From Phycisphaerales bacterium (lineage in GTDB: Bacteria > Planctomycetota > Phycisphaerae > Tepidisphaerales > Tepidisphaeraceae): 40,621 nt of DNA. Shown here piece by piece: positions 15,899 to 24,201 of this stretch. The translations under genes were made by a program, and so were the position numbers. The notes beneath the pieces were generated by a model. That model was not told the origin of the DNA and did no database searches. It saw only the letters and a program-made list of their open reading frames with translations. Numbering within the stretch: the first letter of the stretch is position 1; every line of letters starts with the position of its first letter. The stretch covers positions 1 through 40,621 of the forward strand of contig JAQGHM010000397.1 of assembly GCA_028291615.1 (NCBI GenBank), read 5' to 3'.

Positions 15899-16492
15899 TC
15901 AGGGCACGTTGACGGGCTTGTCCAGGTCTTTCAGGCAATCCTGATAACCCATCGTCTGGGCCGAGCCATCGGCCTGGGCGGAGTTGATCTTTCCCTTGCC
16001 GTGCCATTCCGGCAGGGCGTCGAAGACGAAGACGGCGTCGGCGCGGCGAATCTCGATCAGGAGTTTGCCCGCGACCGTCGTGGCGGGGTCGGGGGTGTCG
16101 CGCCAGTCGTAGCTGGATCGCAGGTTTTCGAATAAACCCCCGTCTGATGCGCAGTGATACGCCTCACGGGCCCGCAGGTAGGGTCGCAGCATGCTCTCCC
16201 AGGATTGATCCGTAGCCGCGGGGTCGGGGAGACGCTGCTTGTTGTCTCCGGCGTAGAGGTGGAACGCCATCATGATTTGGCGGAGGTTGGAAAGGCAGGA
16301 AACGGTCTGCCCGGACGACCGCGCCTTGCTCAACGCCGGAAGCAGCAGGGCGATCAGCACCGCGATGATGCCGATCACCACCAGCAGTTCGGGCAATGTG
16401 AAACCCGACCGACCGCAGGCGGCAATGCCTGCGCGGGCGGCAGTCGGGGGCGAAGCGTTTCCCGGGTGTCTGATCTGCAACGACCGCTCCAT
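15899..16492 (-). CDS. Type II secretion/type IV pilin-like protein with prepilin N-methylation signal
   Basis: The 197-residue product has a class III prepilin signal: leader of 30 residues, then [20 protein letters not shown] with Glu35 at +5 and a hydrophobic helix, as expected for prepilin-peptidase cleavage. Two-Cys and short loop segments follow ([33 protein letters not shown]), typical of the large planctomycete family of pseudopilin-like H-X9-DG proteins. The leader is unusually long. AAGGGGG lies 5 nt before the ATG at 16492. It is first in a group with the two-component genes, so transcription may be shared; that pairing is unusual. It is divergent from the DUF1592 gene with 255 bp between. 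Confidence 0.85.
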   Translation of the reverse strand: MERSLQIRHPGNASPPTAARAGIAACGRSGFTLPELLVVIGIIAVLIALLLPALSKARSSGQTVSCLSNLRQIMMAFHLYAGDNKQRLPDPAATDQSWESMLRPYLRAREAYHCASDGGLFENLRSSYDWRDTPDPATTVAGKLLIEIRRADAVFVFDALPEWHGKGKINSAQADGSAQTMGYQDCLKDLDKPVNVP

Positions 16493-16747
16493 GTCGGCCC
16501 CCTTGCAGACCGTCGGTGGCCGGCGCGACGGTCGTCTGAGTTGTCCAGATTATTCGATCTGTCTAGCACGTCAAGGTGAATCTGTCGCATCATGTGGTAA
16601 ATCATCCACTTAACGGCAAAACGTGAAATGGTTTGTCCGCGCCGAACAATCCCGGCGAAAAACGGGTACAGCATAGCATTGTATGTACCTGCAGAGACCG
16701 TGTCGGGCGGTGGCTCTGAGAAGCACAAGAGACTGGGAGTAAAGTAG

Positions 16748-19054
16748 TTGCGCAGATTGCTTGTTGTGATGATCCTCGGGTTTCCGGTCGCCGCCTTTGG
16801 AGCGGGGGAGCGTTTCGCGCGGGTTGAAACGTTTTTGACCACCCATTGTGTCGAATGCCACGGTGTGAAATCGAAGAAGGCCGACTTGGCGCTCAACGTC
16901 TACCATGACGAAGCCAGCCTGCTCAAAGACCGAAAGATCTGGCAGCAGGCGATCCAGATGGTGCACGAGGGGGAAATGCCGCCCGCAAAGCGGCCGCGAC
17001 CTTCGGAGGCGGAGGTCGGGGGTTTCCTGGAAAGCGTCGGCGCGATCTTCGACGAGGCCGATCGCACGGCCAAACCTGATCCTGGCCGCATCACGATCCG
17101 GCGGCTGAATCGCGTCGAATACAACAACACGATCCGCGACCTGGTGGGCGTCGATTTTCAACCGGCTGAGGATTTCCCGTCTGACGACATCGGCCATGGC
17201 TTTGACAACATCGCCGATGTCCTCTCCCTCTCTCCGGTTTTGATGGAACGCTACCTCGCCGCCGCTGAGAGTGTGGTGCAGCGGGCAATCGTCGTCGACC
17301 CGCCCAAGCCGCCGGTGCGGCATACTGGTGGTCGATATCTCGAACCCGCTGGGAAAGATGTTCCGCAGAGCCGTTTTCGACCCCTCGCGAAAGGGAACCT
17401 CTTCACAAAGGTGACGTTTTCGAACGATGGCCAGTACGTGATGCGCGTTCGCGCCTACGCGCCAAAGGTGGACGAAGAGGCTCCGCGAATCGCGCTATCG
17501 ATGGACGGCACGGAACTCCTGAACTGCGACGCCACCGGCGAGGACGAAAAGCACGCCGTCACCTACGAAGCCAAATTCTCAAGCCAGCCGGGCGAGCACC
17601 GCTTTGCGATCGCGCTCCTCAATCCCGCTGACGGTGACAACAAGGACATCAAGCGCACCGTCTTCGTCGAGTCGGTGGTCGTCGAAGGCCCCGCCGATAC
17701 CCGCCCGCCCAGCCAGCGCCGCCTCCTCGCGACCACGCCCGGCAAATCTCATCCCGAGCAGACGCGCGAAGTGCTGACCCGTTTTGCCTCGCACGCCTAT
17801 CGTCGTCCGCCGACCACTGAAGAGATCAATCGGCTCGTCGGCCTCGTCGAACAGTGTGAAGCGCGCGGCGAGAAGTGGGAAGCGGGCGTGCAGATGGCGT
17901 TTCAGGCCATCCTCGTCTCGCCGAAGTTCCTCTTCCGAGTCGAGCTCGATGATCGCCCGCAGAGCCTGGAACCGCACGAGATCGATGAATACGCGCTGGC
18001 CTCGCGGCTCTCCTACTTCCTCTGGGCGACGATGCCGGACGACGAGCTTTTCGCCTTGGCTGAGAAGGGCCAACTGACGAAGAACCTTGAGCCGCAGGTC
18101 CGGCGGATGCTCAAGGACCCGCGCGCCAATTCGCTGGTCGATCAGTTCGCGATGCAATGGCTGCAATTGCGCCGCCTGCGCAGCGTCGCGCCCGACACGA
18201 AGCTTTTTCCCGCCTTCGATGAGCGCCTGCGTCGCTCGATGATGAAGGAGACCGAGCTGTTTCTCCAGGCGATCCTCCAGGAAGACCGCAGCGTCCTTGA
18301 CCTGATCAGCGCCGATTTCACCTTCCTCGACCGGACCCTCGCGCGGCACTACGGCATCATCGACACCGTCGGCAATCGCGTCGGCGACAAGCAACTGCGT
18401 CCGGGTGGCCGGTTCATCTCCGATCGCGATTTCGTCCGCGTCAGCCTCCCGCCCGACAGCGATCGTGGCGGTCTACTCGCCCAGGCCAGCGTCCTCACCG
18501 TTACGTCCAACCCGACCCGCACGTCGCCCGTCAAACGCGGCAAGTGGGTGCTTGAACAATTGCTCGGTGCGCCGCCACCCCCGCCGCCGCCGAATGTGCC
18601 GGAACTCAAAGCCGACGACAAGGCCCTGACGGGCACCCTCCGCCAGCGCATGGAGCAGCACCGTGAGAATCCCGCCTGCGCATCGTGCCATGCCCGCATG
18701 GACCCGCTCGGCTTCGCATTGGAGAACTTCGACGCTGTCGGGGGTTTCCGCCAGAAGGATGGCGAGTTCATCATCGATCCCTCCGGCACGCTGCCCGGTG
18801 GCCGATCTTTTAAGGGCCCGGCCGAACTCCGGACGATCCTGAAAGAGAAGAAAGGGCAGTTCGCCCGCTGTCTCGCGGAGAAAATGACAACCTACGCCCT
18901 CGGGCGTGGTATCGAGTTTTATGATCGCCGCGCGATCGACAAGATTTGCGCGGCGATGGACAAGGACGAATACCGCTTTTCGCGGCTGGTGATCGAGATC
19001 GTCACGAGCGATCCGTTCCGCCTGCGAAGAGGCACGGAGCAGAATAAATCATGA
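16748..19054 (+). CDS. DUF1592/DUF1588-type planctomycete cytochrome-like protein, copy 1
   Basis: The 768-residue product has a signal peptide (RRLLVVMILGFPVAAFGAG) and an N-terminal haem-type motif Cys34-V-E-C-His38 in THCVECHG (PSCyt1-like). The DUF1587 box ITIRRLNRVEYNNTIRDLVG follows, with a carbohydrate-binding-like beta region, then DUF1592 (YALASRLSYFLWATMPDDEL), DUF1588 with the polyproline stretch APPPPPPPNVPEL and a second motif Cys644-A-S-C-His648 (CASCHARMDPLGFALENFD), and a C-terminal DUF1585 (YALGRGIEFYDRR). The start is a TTG at 16748 with GGGAG 8 nt upstream. Its stop overlaps the DUF1552 ATG. Likely envelope-located; function unestablished. Confidence 0.93.
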   Translation: MRRLLVVMILGFPVAAFGAGERFARVETFLTTHCVECHGVKSKKADLALNVYHDEASLLKDRKIWQQAIQMVHEGEMPPAKRPRPSEAEVGGFLESVGAIFDEADRTAKPDPGRITIRRLNRVEYNNTIRDLVGVDFQPAEDFPSDDIGHGFDNIADVLSLSPVLMERYLAAAESVVQRAIVVDPPKPPVRHTGGRYLEPAGKDVPQSRFRPLAKGNLFTKVTFSNDGQYVMRVRAYAPKVDEEAPRIALSMDGTELLNCDATGEDEKHAVTYEAKFSSQPGEHRFAIALLNPADGDNKDIKRTVFVESVVVEGPADTRPPSQRRLLATTPGKSHPEQTREVLTRFASHAYRRPPTTEEINRLVGLVEQCEARGEKWEAGVQMAFQAILVSPKFLFRVELDDRPQSLEPHEIDEYALASRLSYFLWATMPDDELFALAEKGQLTKNLEPQVRRMLKDPRANSLVDQFAMQWLQLRRLRSVAPDTKLFPAFDERLRRSMMKETELFLQAILQEDRSVLDLISADFTFLDRTLARHYGIIDTVGNRVGDKQLRPGGRFISDRDFVRVSLPPDSDRGGLLAQASVLTVTSNPTRTSPVKRGKWVLEQLLGAPPPPPPPNVPELKADDKALTGTLRQRMEQHRENPACASCHARMDPLGFALENFDAVGGFRQKDGEFIIDPSGTLPGGRSFKGPAELRTILKEKKGQFARCLAEKMTTYALGRGIEFYDRRAIDKICAAMDKDEYRFSRLVIEIVTSDPFRLRRGTEQNKS

Positions 19055-20412
19055 TGATTTCGAAGAAGGATGCCGTTTCCCGCCGCACCCTCCTGCGTGG
19101 CCTGGGGTGCGCTGTCGCAGTGCCCTGGCTTGAGTCGATGGGCCCGATGGTCAACTGGGCCCGCGGCGCATCCACGCCGGTTACCAAAGCCGCGCCCAAC
19201 CGCATGGCCTTCGTTTACGTGCCCAACGGCAAAAACATGAAGGACTGGACGCCCGCCACCGAAGGCGCGGGATTTGAACTGCCGGCCATCCTCGAACCGC
19301 TCAAGAACGTGCGCGATCAGTTCTCCATCCTCACCGGCCTCGCCGCCGACAAGGCCCGTCCCCACGGCGACGGTGGCGGTGATCACGCCCGCGCCATGGC
19401 CGCCTTCCTCACCGGCGCGCAGCCCCGCAAGACCGATGGCACCGACATCCGGTCGGGCATCTCCGTCGATCAGGTTGCCGCTGCCCGCGTCGGCGATCAG
19501 ACCCGTCTCGCTTCGCTTGAGATCGGCTGCGAGCCCGGCTCGATGGCCGGCAACTGCGACTCGGGCTACTCCTGCGTCTACTCCTCCACCATGTCCTGGC
19601 GCTCCGCCACCACCCCGCTGCCCAAGGAGATCAACCCGAAGCTGGTCTTCGAGCGTCTCTTCGGCAGCGGCGGTAATGAAGACCGCCACAAGCGCGACGC
19701 GCGGCGCAAGAGCATCCTCGACTTCGTCCGCCAGGATTCCAGCGACCTGCAGAACAAGGTCGGATCAACTGACCGCCGCAAGCTCGACGAATATTTCAGC
19801 TCTATCCGCGACATCGAGCTTCGGATTCAGCGCGCGGAAACCCTCCCCGAGCCGAAGATGCCCGATCCCAGTTTTGCCAAACCCCAGGCCGCCCCCGCCG
19901 ATTATGCCGAGCACATCCGCTTGATGGCTGACCTGATGGTCCTTGCCTTCCAAGCTGATGTCACCCGCATCTCCACCTTCGTCATCGCCAACGAGGGGAG
20001 CAATCGCCCCTACCCCTTCATCGGCGTCCGCGACGGTCACCACGACCTTTCCCACCACGGCAACGACGCGGCCAAGAAGCAGCGCATCCGCGACATTAAC
20101 CGCTTCCATGTTACCCAGCTCGCCTACCTGCTGGAAAAGCTCAAGAGCATCCCCGAAGGGGACGGCACGCTTCTCGACCATTGCATGATCGCCTACGGCA
20201 GCGGTAACTCCGACGGCAACGCCCACAACCACGACGATCTACCGATCCTGCTGGCGGGCGGCGGGTGCGGCACGATCAAGACCGGCCGTCATATTCGTTA
20301 CAACAAGGACACGCCGCTCAACAACCTCTGGATGTCGATGCTCGACCGCATGCAGGTGAACGTCGACGCGATCGGCGACGCCAGCGGCCGCCTGAACAAT
20401 CTCGGGGCCTGA
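19051..20412 (+). CDS. DUF1552 family exported protein, copy 1
   Basis: The 453-residue product has a twin-arginine-like leader (SRRTLLRGLGCAVAVPWLE, Arg11-Arg12) and then a single DUF1552 domain, a family related to the sulfatase/DUF1501 alkaline-phosphatase-like fold. Motifs are MAFVYVPNGKNMKDW, GDHARAMAAFLTGA, GCEPGSMAGNCDSGYSCVYSSTMSW and DGHHDLSHHGND. The ATG at 19051 overlaps the TGA of the DUF1592 gene (ATGA), which indicates translational coupling; a second in-frame ATG directly follows. DUF1592 and DUF1552 genes occur as pairs across planctomycetes and Acidobacteria, so a shared complex or pathway is likely, but its chemistry is not established. Confidence 0.93.
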   Translation: MMISKKDAVSRRTLLRGLGCAVAVPWLESMGPMVNWARGASTPVTKAAPNRMAFVYVPNGKNMKDWTPATEGAGFELPAILEPLKNVRDQFSILTGLAADKARPHGDGGGDHARAMAAFLTGAQPRKTDGTDIRSGISVDQVAAARVGDQTRLASLEIGCEPGSMAGNCDSGYSCVYSSTMSWRSATTPLPKEINPKLVFERLFGSGGNEDRHKRDARRKSILDFVRQDSSDLQNKVGSTDRRKLDEYFSSIRDIELRIQRAETLPEPKMPDPSFAKPQAAPADYAEHIRLMADLMVLAFQADVTRISTFVIANEGSNRPYPFIGVRDGHHDLSHHGNDAAKKQRIRDINRFHVTQLAYLLEKLKSIPEGDGTLLDHCMIAYGSGNSDGNAHNHDDLPILLAGGGCGTIKTGRHIRYNKDTPLNNLWMSMLDRMQVNVDAIGDASGRLNNLGA

Positions 20413-20422
20413 TGGGTTGAAC

Positions 20423-20551
20423 ATGGCCTGCGTCGATGGCCCGCGAAGCGCGCATCAAACGCGCTTCCGCGCCAAGATGCTGAATTTGCTGGCGTTTCGC
20501 CGCGACATTCAAGACAAGCTGGCCGAGGCGTTTTACCCGCCAAACCTGTAG
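20423..20551 (+). CDS. Possible small protein (42 aa), doubtful
   Basis: A short frame 10 bp behind the DUF1552 gene. Its second half, RAKMLNLLAFRRDIQDKLAEAF, reads like an amphipathic helix. There is no Shine-Dalgarno. Another frame beginning MAREARIKR at 20434 leads into the same sequence with a frameshift, so this may be the remnant of a gene rather than an active one. Confidence 0.2.
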   Translation: MACVDGPRSAHQTRFRAKMLNLLAFRRDIQDKLAEAFYPPNL

Positions 20552-20630
20552 GCCGGCCTCGCCACCGCGATTTCTTCCCTCCGCATGAGCCGCTCAATTT
20601 TGCGGCATCGACTTTGCGATAACTAACCGA

Positions 20631-20651
20631 AAAGGTGTAATTGACACCTTT
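20631..20651. repeat. Perfect 8-bp hairpin AAAGGTGT/ACACCTTT
   Basis: Arms at 20631-20638 and 20644-20651 with an AATTG loop; a third GGTGT copy follows at 20658. It lies in the 332-bp gap before the DUF2203 gene, which otherwise holds only the doubtful 42-codon frame. There is no T-run, so it is a poor terminator. It resembles dispersed palindromic repeats or a decayed mobile-element end. Confidence 0.45.
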
Positions 20652-20744
20652 GAAGTCGGTGTCATAATCGCTAATCAGGAGTGGCACCGGGCGCTTGCTT
20701 GTTGTGCGACGAGCCGGGCTCGGAGTCGTGGCTAGAAAGGCAGC

Positions 20745-21185
20745 ATGTGTGCTATGGCCGGTCCGCAGTTCCTCACCCCCCAACCGGTTTTTTCATCCCG
20801 CCCGCGCCGGCGTTTCACGCTCGCGCAGGCTAACCGCGCGCTCCCCCTGGTGCGCCGCGTAGTCGACGACATCGTCCAGACTCGCGAACAGGCTACGCAA
20901 CTTCAGTTGCGCCTCGAATCGGCAGGCGCCAAAGATCAGAAACGCATCCAGCAGGACCTCGACGTCGCAATCGACAAGCTCCACGCTTACCTCGATGAAC
21001 TCACCGAGATCGGCTGCGAGCTCAAAGACTTCCAAGCCGGCCTGGTCGATTTCATCGGCAACCACCAGGGCCGCGAAGTCTACCTCTGCTGGAAGCTGGG
21101 CGAAGAGAAGATCGCCTACTTCCACGAATTGTCCGCCGGCGTCGCCGGGCGAATTCCCGTCGCCAAGCTCGACGAGCGCGAATAA
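20745..21185 (+). CDS. DUF2203 family protein
   Basis: The 146-residue product fits DUF2203 (PF09969). FTLAQANRALPLVRRVVDDIV (about 24-44) is the family's opening. A coiled-coil helical pair follows (QLQLRLESAGAKDQKRIQQD, DVAIDKLHAYLDELTEIGCELKD), then GLVDFIGNHQGREVYLCWKLGEEKIAYFHEL, the most conserved block. It is cytosolic, with no signal peptide; molecular role unknown. AAAGG lies 5 nt before the ATG at 20745; an internal ATG at 20754 is possible. A strong terminator begins 40 bp after the stop. Confidence 0.9.
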   Translation: MCAMAGPQFLTPQPVFSSRPRRRFTLAQANRALPLVRRVVDDIVQTREQATQLQLRLESAGAKDQKRIQQDLDVAIDKLHAYLDELTEIGCELKDFQAGLVDFIGNHQGREVYLCWKLGEEKIAYFHELSAGVAGRIPVAKLDERE

Positions 21186-21224
21186 CAAATCGCGCTTGAT
21201 GCGACATTAGTAATGAGATCGAAC

Positions 21225-21261
21225 CAGCCTCCCCGGCCTCGGGGAGGCTGCTTCACTTTTT
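21225..21261 (+). terminator. Intrinsic (Rho-independent) terminator
   Basis: CAGCCTCCCC (21225-21234), loop GGCCTC, GGGGAGGCTG (21241-21250): a perfect 10-bp GC-rich stem followed within 6 nt by a run of five T. It ends the DUF2203 transcript and insulates the following gene. Confidence 0.9.
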
Positions 21262-21349
21262 CGCCCCTCCACCAGCCGCCGGAATTTGCGCTCCGCGTTT
21301 GCCCGCGAATTGCTACGGTACCGGGTGCTTTATTCAACAGGAGTTTTCC

Positions 21350-21952
21350 ATGGCCAGAAAACAAGCGCAAGGCGGCAACCGCGGACGAAAGGGACCCAGC
21401 GACAAGCCCAAGGGAAAGGTCGGCAGCAATCCCGCCGCCGCCAATAGCGTGGGTGGCAAGGGCGACTTTGGTGTCCCCGAAAGCGATACCATCGCCCGGT
21501 CTTACACGTCCCATAACACCCGCGCCAGCGATCCCGGCGCTGCCCAACCCCACGCCGGCGAAGACGAAGGCCGCGTCGCAGGGGTCGGTGGCAACGCGTC
21601 GGGGCCCGGCGCCAGCAGTGGCGGCGACATTGATACCGACATCATCGGCGTCGGCTCCGGCGGCTCGGGGATCGCGCAAAAACCTGCCGGCGAACCCACC
21701 GGCCCTGACACCGCCACCGGAACCGCCCGCGACTTCGCCTCTGGCCCGCCTACCAAAAACAAAAAGGGCCCCAAGGCCGGAAAAGTTGTGGGCGACGCCC
21801 TCGACCACAGCGGCGGCGACATCGAGACCACCGCATCGGGTCGAGGCGCGGCCGCCGCCTCGCGCCCGCCCCGTCCCGACCCAGATGACATTGAAGACTC
21901 GTTCCGTGGCGAAGTCAGCCAGGACGAAGCCGCCGGGCAGGACTCGCATTAA
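21350..21952 (+). CDS. Gly-rich disordered, hydrophilin-like protein
   Basis: The 200-residue product has extreme composition: very rich in Gly, Ala, Asp, Ser, Lys and Pro, with a single Leu (151), a single Tyr (52), three Phe, no Cys and no Trp. It should be almost wholly disordered. The N-terminus is basic (MARKQAQGGNRGRKGPSDKP) and the C-terminus acidic (PDPDDIEDSFRGEVSQDEAA). GGDIDT (91-96) and GGDIET (155-160) form an internal repeat. High Gly and hydrophilicity fit the hydrophilin/LEA-like description, so a stress or desiccation role is possible, but no known LEA motif is present. AGGAG lies 6 nt before the ATG at 21350. It has its own unit between a terminator and a convergent gene. 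Confidence 0.75.
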   Translation: MARKQAQGGNRGRKGPSDKPKGKVGSNPAAANSVGGKGDFGVPESDTIARSYTSHNTRASDPGAAQPHAGEDEGRVAGVGGNASGPGASSGGDIDTDIIGVGSGGSGIAQKPAGEPTGPDTATGTARDFASGPPTKNKKGPKAGKVVGDALDHSGGDIETTASGRGAAAASRPPRPDPDDIEDSFRGEVSQDEAAGQDSH

Positions 21953-21976
21953 TGATCGTTCGCCGACAGATTCCCG

Positions 21977-22558
21977 TTACGGCTGCGCCCGCGAAACCTG
22001 CGAGGCGATCTTCTGCCAACCGATGGGCGTTTGCATAAGGGTATCGGTGAAGACGTAGTCACCGCCGATATCCGCCCCGCGCAATTTGGCGGACAACGAC
22101 AATTTGCCCGTCACGATTGCCGTGTTGTCGTGGAGGTTGATCTGGCTCATTGACGTGTTCGCCGAGTTGACCATCAAACTCCGGTTTCGGACGTCATCCA
22201 GAAACTGGGCGCGTGTGGAGACGTTGCCCGTTAAACCGGTCTGAACGAAATCATCCGCCAGCAACGGCTCAAGTTTTTGGCTATCCCCCGCCTTGATCGC
22301 TCCCCAGAATGTCCCCTCCAGCAGCACCACGCCTGCCGTTGCGTCCGCGGATTCAGTCGCCGTGCGCACTTTCGGGCGCGAATCCGCAGCCGGCGTCCGC
22401 GGCGTCATTTCCCCCGGCTCCTTGGGCACGCGCTGGATCGTGTATCCGCCGCCCTGGCTGTTCGGATAGACCATGTTGCGATATCCCGGCTCCTGGCAGC
22501 CGACCAGGAAAGCCAACGTGGAAAAAAGTGAGGCCGTTGCGATCCGTTTACCATGCAT
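21977..22558 (-). CDS. Lipoprotein with NTF2-like (DUF4440/SnoaL-type) domain
   Basis: The 193-residue product has a lipoprotein leader with lipobox FLVGC (Cys21). A Pro/Thr-rich linker to about residue 72 follows, then a SnoaL/NTF2-like fold: GTFWGAIKAGDSQKLEPLLADDFVQTG, STRAQFLDDVRN, INLHDNTAIVTGKLSLS, YVFTDTLMQTPIGWQKIASQVSR. This strand and helix order is that of DUF4440 proteins, which include ketosteroid-isomerase-like binding domains. The envelope location is inferred; ligand unknown. A TTG at 22561 would add one residue; no clear ribosome site. Confidence 0.8.
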   Translation of the reverse strand: MHGKRIATASLFSTLAFLVGCQEPGYRNMVYPNSQGGGYTIQRVPKEPGEMTPRTPAADSRPKVRTATESADATAGVVLLEGTFWGAIKAGDSQKLEPLLADDFVQTGLTGNVSTRAQFLDDVRNRSLMVNSANTSMSQINLHDNTAIVTGKLSLSAKLRGADIGGDYVFTDTLMQTPIGWQKIASQVSRAQP

Positions 22559-22667
22559 CAATGTTCACCATGTCCTGAAATAAGCGACGCGGCAGGTTGG
22601 ATGGAAAGTCTAACGGTCCTGCCTCCACAACGCCAAGAAGCGCCCGGTTGCTCGCGATGCATGGCGA

Positions 22668-24188
22668 TCAATACCCCGCGGGGCCGGTGGCGGCGCGGGG
22701 CGTGGGCGCAGGCGGCGTAACGCCCGCCGCGCGCATCACGCGGTGGATCGCCTCGATCGTCTCGGCCGACGGCTTGAAGTTGCCGGGGCGGAATCCCTCG
22801 GCGATCATCAGCGGCGTCCAACCGTACTTGTCCTTGCGGTTCCAGACTTCGATTTTGGCGCCGTGGTCGGAAAGGAACTGCACCATCTTCGGCAGGCTCT
22901 TGTACGCCGCGCCATGCATCGCAGTCTCGCCGTTCTGATCGACCGTGTTTACGTCCGCCGACAGACCAAGGAGATACTCGGCCGCGGCGAGCGCCTCGGG
23001 CTCGGTGCCCGCTTCCTCGTCCGGGGCGAGCGTGCCGATGCCCGCGGCGGCCATCAGCGGGGTGCAACCGTCCTTGTTTCCCAGCAGCGGGTCCGCGCCC
23101 AATTCGATCAGCAACTTCATATACGGCAGGTCCGCGGTCCGCGAGGCCAGCAGAAACGCCGTCGCGCCGGTCATGTTGAGCTTTCCGCGGCCGGAGGGTC
23201 CCTTCTCAAGCCGCGTGTTGACCTTCGCGCCGCTGGCCACCAACTGCCGTACGAATTCGAGGCTGGTCACATTGCCCGATCCGGTTGGCGGCGGCTGGCC
23301 GTCAGGATCATCGCCGCGATTGGGTTTGCGCACCCACGTCAGGCGGTGCAGGGGCGCGTAGCCAGAGCGCTGGTCGTTGGGGTTTGCGCCGGCCTTCAGC
23401 AGTTCCCTGGCGAGTTCGAAGTGCCCGTTCTCGACCGCGAAGCTTAGTGCGCTCACGCCGCCATTCGGGGCGTAGCCGCCGCCCTTCTTTTCCGAATCAA
23501 TGGCCTCGTCCGCGTCCACACCGGCCTTGAGCAGCGCTCGGACGACGTCGATCCGCCCGTCGCGCGCGGCGAACAGGAGCGGCGTGAAACCAGACTTCAG
23601 CCGCGCATGCACGTCCGCGCCCGCCTTGATGAGCGACTCGACGACGGCGGCGTTACCCTCGGCGGCGGCCCACATCAATGCGGTCTGGCCGCTGCGATCG
23701 TTCGCCTCCACCTTCGCGCCGGCGTCGAGCAGCGCCTGCACCGGGCCCACTCGACCGACGCGGGCGGCGGTCATGAGCACTGTTTCGCCGCCGCGCAGCA
23801 CTGTGTTCGCATCCGCTCCCGCCGCGAGCAGTATTTGGACGATGTCCGCATTGCCGTTCGTACAGGCGAGCGACAGCGGTGTGACGCCGTAGCGGTTTTG
23901 CGCCTTCGCACTCGCGCCGGCGGCGATTAGCAATTTGGCCGTCGCCGCGTCGGCGTGGTAGGCCGCCCAGTGGAGCGCGGTCATGCCGTCAACTTGCGCG
24001 GCGTTCACGTCCGCTTGTTCCTTAAGCAATGTCGCCACGCGCGGCCAATCAGCCTTCTCCGCGGCGTTGGCGATGGGGGTGTCGGCGGCGATCGCGGGCA
24101 AACCCGTCATGCATAAGCAAAGCGCAATGGCAAGCAAAGGAGAAGTTGCTTGCCTCATCGGGATTTGAAAAACTCCGTGATTGCGCAT
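22668..24188 (-). CDS. Exported ankyrin-repeat protein, third gene of the DUF1592-DUF1552 module
   Basis: The 506-residue product has a Sec signal peptide after a short N-extension (SPLLAIALCLCMTGLPAIA|ADTP) and then about ten ankyrin repeats to the C-terminus. Examples are GMTALHWAAYHADAATAKLL, GVTPLSLACTNGNADIVQIL, GQTALMWAAAEGNAAVVESL and GETAMHGAAYKSLPKMVQFL. Insertions between repeats are Gly/Pro-rich. GAGG lies 8 nt before the ATG at 24188; an internal ATG at 24158 is also possible. It begins 13 bp after the DUF1552 stop, so the three genes form one operon. Exported ankyrin proteins often accompany such pairs in planctomycetes; a scaffold role in the envelope is inferred. Confidence 0.9.
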   Translation of the reverse strand: MRNHGVFQIPMRQATSPLLAIALCLCMTGLPAIAADTPIANAAEKADWPRVATLLKEQADVNAAQVDGMTALHWAAYHADAATAKLLIAAGASAKAQNRYGVTPLSLACTNGNADIVQILLAAGADANTVLRGGETVLMTAARVGRVGPVQALLDAGAKVEANDRSGQTALMWAAAEGNAAVVESLIKAGADVHARLKSGFTPLLFAARDGRIDVVRALLKAGVDADEAIDSEKKGGGYAPNGGVSALSFAVENGHFELARELLKAGANPNDQRSGYAPLHRLTWVRKPNRGDDPDGQPPPTGSGNVTSLEFVRQLVASGAKVNTRLEKGPSGRGKLNMTGATAFLLASRTADLPYMKLLIELGADPLLGNKDGCTPLMAAAGIGTLAPDEEAGTEPEALAAAEYLLGLSADVNTVDQNGETAMHGAAYKSLPKMVQFLSDHGAKIEVWNRKDKYGWTPLMIAEGFRPGNFKPSAETIEAIHRVMRAAGVTPPAPTPRAATGPAGY

Positions 24189-24201
24189 CGTCGCCGCCTC
24201 T

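Noticed and set aside
18573-18597. C/G-rich simple repeat
   Set aside because: It encodes the conserved polyproline linker seen in both DUF1592 proteins, not an independent repeat.
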